Below the pieces are notes generated by a model that saw only the letters and a program-made list of their open reading frames with translations, did no database searches and was not told where the DNA came from. Below are positions 60,358-64,000 of a stretch of DNA of 64,000 bases, piece by piece; the stretch's first letter is position 1; each line of letters starts with the position of its first letter. Source of the stretch: JAALLB01 sp964502215 (GTDB lineage Bacteria > Pseudomonadota > Alphaproteobacteria > Rhizobiales > Rhizobiaceae); assembly GCA_964502215.1 (NCBI GenBank), contig CAZCUN010000012.1, positions 1-64,000 of the forward strand. The letters run 5' to 3'. Made by a program: the position numbers and the translations under genes.

Positions 60358-61965
60358 CTAGTCGAGGTCAAACTCTAATACTTTAACCTGCTGAAATAGA
60401 CCTGTATCCATAATGTATTTAACAACTGCATCACTTGGTTGTTCATCTAGATAAAGCAGCGCAATTGCATCGCCGCCAGCTTCATTACGTCCAAGATGGA
60501 AGTTTGCAATGTTAAGCCCAGCTTCTGCCATTGCTTTGCCTAATGTACCAATAATGCCTGGTTCATCATGGTTGGTTGTATAAAGCATGTGACGCCCCAC
60601 ATCGGCATCCATGTTAATGCCTTTGATCTGAATAAAGCGTGGCTTACCATCTGAGAAAACCGTTCCTGCAACAGAACGTTGCGATGTTTTGGTCGTGATA
60701 ACCAGCTTCATGTAGCTGTCATAAATTCCAGATTTATCTTGCTTGGTTTCAGAAACCTGAATGCCGCGCTCTTTTACCATGATAGGTGCTGAAACCATAT
60801 TTACATCTGCAACTTGAGGGCGAATAAGCCCTGCAAGTGTTGCGCTGGTTAGAGCGTCTGTATTCATTTTAGCAATTGCGCCATCATAGATGATTTCAAC
60901 TTTGACGATTGGATCATCATTAACTTGCCCAACAAAAGCACCCAAATGACCAGCAAGCTTAATGAAAGGCACTAAGCGTGGGGCTTCATCGGCTGTGATT
61001 GAAGGCATGTTGATTGCGTTTGAAACAGCGCCATTAATCAGATAGTCAGACATTTGTTCCGCAACCTGTATCGCAACATTTTCCTGCGCTTCAGAAGTTG
61101 ATGCACCCAAGTGAGGCGTACAAACAACATTTGGCAAACCGAACAATGGACTTGCTTCTGCCGGTTCAACTTCAAATACATCAAAACCAGCACCTGCCAC
61201 TTTGCCTGCTTTAATTGCTTCTGCTAGCGCTGTTTCATCAACCAAGCCACCACGTGCACAATTGACGATGCGAACACCATCTTTCATTTTAGCAATCGCT
61301 TCAGCATTAATCATCATCGCAGTTTTATCTGTTTTTGGGACATGAAGTGTAATGAAATCAGCGCGGGGGAAAAGCTCGTCAAGTTCGACTTTTTCTACGC
61401 CCAATTGTTTTGCGCGTTCCTCAGACAAGAAAGGGTCAAACGCCACAACCTTCATACGCAGGCCGATAGCACGCTCTGCAACGATTGCACCAATGTTACC
61501 GCAGCCAATAAGACCCAGCGTCTTATTAGTAATCTCAACGCCCATGAATTTTGACTTTTCCCACTTGCCAGCTTGCGTCGAAGCATCTGCTGCCGGGATT
61601 TGTCTTGCAACTGCAAACATCATTGAAATGGCATGTTCAGCCGTTGTGATTGAATTACCAAAAGGCGTATTCATCACGATGATGCCTTTGCGCGATGCAG
61701 CAGGAATATCAACATTATCAACACCAATACCAGCACGACCAATAACTTTAAGCTTGGTGGCTTTTTCAATTAGTTTTGGCGTGGCTTTTGTGGCAGAGCG
61801 AATGGCAAGGCCATCATATTGATCAATGATATCGTAAAGCGCGTCTTTGTTTTTTCCCAAATCAGGTTGGAAATCAACATCAATGCCTTTTTCACGAAAA
61901 ATATTAACTGCAGTTTCAGAAAGTTTGTCAGAGACAAGTACGCGTGGTTTTGTATTCGGAGCCAT
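60358..61965 (-). CDS. serA: SerA, D-3-phosphoglycerate dehydrogenase
   Basis: First step of serine synthesis: 3-phosphoglycerate to 3-phosphohydroxypyruvate with NAD. 535 residues, the long type: NAD loop GLIGCGNIGAIVAERAIG, catalytic Arg in NCARGGLVDE, His in VCTPHLGASTSEAQ, an intervening ASB domain, and a C-terminal ACT domain (YTTNHDEPGIIGTLGKAMAE) for serine control. The ATG at 61965 has GGAGG eight bases upstream, preferred over 61980. It follows serC. Confidence 0.97.
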   Translation of the reverse strand: MAPNTKPRVLVSDKLSETAVNIFREKGIDVDFQPDLGKNKDALYDIIDQYDGLAIRSATKATPKLIEKATKLKVIGRAGIGVDNVDIPAASRKGIIVMNTPFGNSITTAEHAISMMFAVARQIPAADASTQAGKWEKSKFMGVEITNKTLGLIGCGNIGAIVAERAIGLRMKVVAFDPFLSEERAKQLGVEKVELDELFPRADFITLHVPKTDKTAMMINAEAIAKMKDGVRIVNCARGGLVDETALAEAIKAGKVAGAGFDVFEVEPAEASPLFGLPNVVCTPHLGASTSEAQENVAIQVAEQMSDYLINGAVSNAINMPSITADEAPRLVPFIKLAGHLGAFVGQVNDDPIVKVEIIYDGAIAKMNTDALTSATLAGLIRPQVADVNMVSAPIMVKERGIQVSETKQDKSGIYDSYMKLVITTKTSQRSVAGTVFSDGKPRFIQIKGINMDADVGRHMLYTTNHDEPGIIGTLGKAMAEAGLNIANFHLGRNEAGGDAIALLYLDEQPSDAVVKYIMDTGLFQQVKVLEFDLD

Positions 61966-62002
61966 TGGGGCATCCTCCATAAATTGTAAAAATTAGAATA
62001 AA

Positions 62003-63184
62003 TTAAGCAGCTTTTGAAAGGCCAGCTGTTTCAAGCTGTTGTTGGAAAGCCCATTCAAGCCAAGGCATCAGCGCTTCTAAGTCAGAAGCTTCAACGGTTG
62101 CACCTGCCCAAATCCGAAGACCCGATGGCGCATCGCGGTAAGAGCCAATATCAAGCGCTACATTTTCTTGAGCCAAAAGCTGAACCATGCCTTTTGCAAA
62201 AGCTGCTTGCGCATTGGCATCAAGTGCAGCAATACGCTCGTCTGCAATTGCAAGACACACAGAAGTATTTGAACGCGTTTCAGGGTCAACCGCTAGGTTT
62301 TCAATCCATGGTGTCTTTTGCACAAAAGCATCAATTGTAGCAAAGTTACCATCTGCTCGTTTGATCAAACCTTCAAGGCCACCAATTTCTTTCGACCATG
62401 TAAGTGCATCAATATAATCTTCAACACACATCATGGATGGCGTATTAATTGTAGCGCCTTCAAAGATACTAGCGTTTAATTTGCTGCCCTTAGTAAGTCG
62501 GAATATTTTTGGTAACGGCCATGCTGGCGTATAAGTTTCAAGACGCTCAACCGCTCGGGGTGAAAGAATAAGCATGCCATGCGCACCTTCACCACCCAGT
62601 ACTTTCTGCCAAGAGAAAGTAACAACATCGAGTTTTGCAAAATCAAGATTTTGCGCAAAGGCAGCAGAAGTCGCATCACAGATCGTAAGACCTTGGCGAT
62701 CCGCAGGTATAAAATCAGCATTGGGAACACGCACACCAGAGGTTGTGCCATTCCACGTAAAGACAACATCATTATCAAAGTTGATTTCATTTAAGTTTGG
62801 AAGGTGACCATAATCAGCACGAATGAGGCGCATGTTATCAAGCTTTAGTTGTTTAACCGCATCGGTAATCCAACCTTCGCCAAAACTTTCCCAAGCAAGC
62901 ATGTCAACACAGCGCTCACCCAGTAAATTCCACATCGCCATTTCAACAGCGCCTGTATCAGAAGCTGGCACAATACCAATATAATAATCATCAGGGACCT
63001 GAAGCACTTCGCGCGTCATATCGATGGCAAGCTTAAGTTTCGCCTTGCCTTCTTTCGCACGGTGCGAACGACCAAGCGATGCACCTTCAAGTTTTTGGAA
63101 AGACCATCCTGGACGCTTTGTACAAGGACCAGAAGAAAAACGCGGGTTTTCCGGCCGCGTAGCCGGTTGTAGTATCTTTGTCAT
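62003..63184 (-). CDS. serC: SerC, phosphoserine aminotransferase
   Basis: Transaminates 3-phosphohydroxypyruvate to phosphoserine; also used in pyridoxine synthesis. 393 residues, the alphaproteobacterial SerC type with NPRFSSGPCTKRPGW and LGRSHRAKEGKAKL near the N terminus and PLP Lys in TFSWQKVLGGEGAHG. The ATG at 63184 (MTKILQPATRP) has TAAGGTTAG upstream; the 17-codon extension falls within the leader RNA. serA follows 37 bases downstream. Confidence 0.96.
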   Translation of the reverse strand: MTKILQPATRPENPRFSSGPCTKRPGWSFQKLEGASLGRSHRAKEGKAKLKLAIDMTREVLQVPDDYYIGIVPASDTGAVEMAMWNLLGERCVDMLAWESFGEGWITDAVKQLKLDNMRLIRADYGHLPNLNEINFDNDVVFTWNGTTSGVRVPNADFIPADRQGLTICDATSAAFAQNLDFAKLDVVTFSWQKVLGGEGAHGMLILSPRAVERLETYTPAWPLPKIFRLTKGSKLNASIFEGATINTPSMMCVEDYIDALTWSKEIGGLEGLIKRADGNFATIDAFVQKTPWIENLAVDPETRSNTSVCLAIADERIAALDANAQAAFAKGMVQLLAQENVALDIGSYRDAPSGLRIWAGATVEASDLEALMPWLEWAFQQQLETAGLSKAA

Positions 63185-63189
63185 GTAAA

Positions 63190-63240
63190 CTAACCTTACA
63201 GAAAGTGAGCCCTTCGTTGGGGAAGGGTGACCCACCGCGA
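63190..63240 (-). ncRNA. serC leader RNA motif candidate
   Basis: On the minus strand an inner hairpin CCCTTC-CCCAAC-GAAGGG (63210-63227 in plus coordinates) is enclosed by an outer stem GTGGG...CTCAC, directly before serC. A conserved serC RNA motif of this position is known from alphaproteobacteria; its ligand or mechanism is not established. Confidence 0.75.
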
Positions 63241-63343
63241 CACCTATAGTAAAAATTTTATGGGGTCAAGCTACGCGACATCAAATGTCTGAAAAACGAT
63301 ATTCTTCGTTAATAAGCTGTTTTAATTACGCGAATTTTCCTTT

Positions 63344-64000
63344 ATGGCAACAGACAAATCAGAAAGAAAATTTGCCATGCAACACATGCTTACACTCATC
63401 TCTAGCTTAAAAAATGCTTGTATTTCAGAAGCTTTGGCAAGTTCACTTTCAAATAAATTAGGCGCGTCTTCAAAGTGGCTTTACCCGGGAGTTGCGTGTG
63501 ATTTTGAATTACCAAAGAACGTCGTAAAACAAGAAGCTTTAAAAACGACACAAGAAATCATTGCAGATTTGCCAGTTGATATTGTTTTTCAACCTGCGCA
63601 AAATCGTAAAAAGAAATTATTTTTAGCTGATATGGATTCAACCATCATAGGCCAAGAATGCATTGATGAGCTTGCTGCTGAAATTGGTGTTAAAGACGAA
63701 GTTTCAAAAATCACAGAAGCTGCCATGAATGGCGAGATTGATTTTGAACACGCATTAAACGACCGCGTCGCATTGCTTTCAGGGCTAGAAGAAAGCATCG
63801 TATCAGCTGTTTTAAAAAATCGCATTGTCATCAATGATGGGGCGAAGGAAGCGCTTGCAGTTATGCGCGCAAATAATACGCACACAGCTTTAGTCTCAGG
63901 TGGCTTCACAGTTTTTGCAAGTGAGATTGCACGTGAAGTTGGTTTTGATGAATTCCACGCCAACATGCTCTTAAGCCAAGATGGTAAGTTCACGGGCAAG
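63344..64000 (+). CDS. serB: SerB, phosphoserine phosphatase (3' end beyond window)
   Basis: HAD-family enzyme that completes serine synthesis by hydrolysing phosphoserine. The visible 219 codons have the nucleophile motif LADMDSTIIGQECIDEL (D96, D98), motif II in ALVSGGFTVFA, and run open to the window end, where motif III would follow. The N terminus resembles the weak ACT-like region of rhizobial SerB. The start is uncertain: ATGs at 63344, 63377 and 63386 are in frame, none with a strong ribosome-binding site. Divergent from serC-serA, so all three serine genes lie together. Confidence 0.93.
   Translation, partial: MATDKSERKFAMQHMLTLISSLKNACISEALASSLSNKLGASSKWLYPGVACDFELPKNVVKQEALKTTQEIIADLPVDIVFQPAQNRKKKLFLADMDSTIIGQECIDELAAEIGVKDEVSKITEAAMNGEIDFEHALNDRVALLSGLEESIVSAVLKNRIVINDGAKEALAVMRANNTHTALVSGGFTVFASEIAREVGFDEFHANMLLSQDGKFTGK

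Noticed and set aside
1..64000. Mobile element, prophage, CRISPR array, tRNA or rRNA
   Set aside because: No transposase, integrase, phage or Cas protein, no regularly spaced repeat array, and no cloverleaf or rRNA signature was seen on reading both strands.

Overview
This window looks like a chromosomal core region of an AT-rich alphaproteobacterium, most likely from the Hyphomicrobiales (Rhizobiales). The main evidence is gene order and lineage-typical proteins: hisA-hisF-hisE-coaA; the ChvI/ChvG two-component pair followed by a short HPr kinase, a mannose-type EIIA and HPr, with pckA divergent; a RegB/RegA (ActS/ActR) redox pair; AddAB instead of RecBCD; an MbfA-type membrane ferritin behind an Irr-like box; a DivL-type kinase with Tyr at the phospho-acceptor position; an AccD that has lost its zinc ribbon; and a serC leader RNA. 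I could not fix the genus. Coding density is high, and I see no rRNA, tRNA, CRISPR array, prophage or insertion sequence.

Layout. 1-3327: end of the histidine operon (hisA, hisF, hisE) and coaA; the array starts inside a 125-bp tandem repeat that copies the hisA start. 3324-8617: alkB (minus), heat-shock pair dnaK-dnaJ, a frameshifted FMN reductase, pyrF. 8727-13625: DUF2852 protein, YgjP-like metallopeptidase, a 33-residue membrane protein, two methyltransferases, lspA, acuI. 13645-16085: regB-regA and a frameshifted mmcB. 16256-19125: L,D-transpeptidase lipoprotein and malate synthase G. 19295-25219: hsp20-DUF1150 facing the lptC-lptA-lptB-rpoN-hpf strand, with an RNase D gene behind. 25268-28921: uppP, a GST, queG, an NAD(P)-binding protein. 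28992-34100: trpF-trpB-trpA-accD-folC.

34162-46083 is one long minus-strand block: divL, a tsaE-kinase fusion, a MurU-like nucleotidyltransferase, addB, addA, trxA. 46324-51808: ahcY, then the chvI-chvG-hprK-EIIA-HPr operon, also minus. 52097-64000: pckA, a class A penicillin-binding protein, a membrane acyltransferase, mbfA, an MmgE/PrpD protein, an orphan 60-residue gene in an AT-rich patch full of inverted repeats, then serA and serC (minus) and the start of serB (plus).

Themes. Several genes converge on envelope and carbon control: ChvG/ChvI plus HPr kinase next to pckA, cell-wall recycling (AmgK/MurU), lipid II and LPS supply (uppP, lspA, lptABC) and murein enzymes. Regulatory signals read directly include two RpoH-type promoters, a 22-bp palindrome before ahcY, an Irr-like box before mbfA, a serC RNA, and several intrinsic terminators. 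No clearly new multi-gene defence or biosynthetic system was found. The best candidates for new biology are the orphan 60-residue gene with its two operator-like palindromes (59745-60355), the 33-residue membrane protein, the his-operon repeat that supplies start sites and ribosome-binding sites, and the two single-base frameshifts, which may be sequencing errors.
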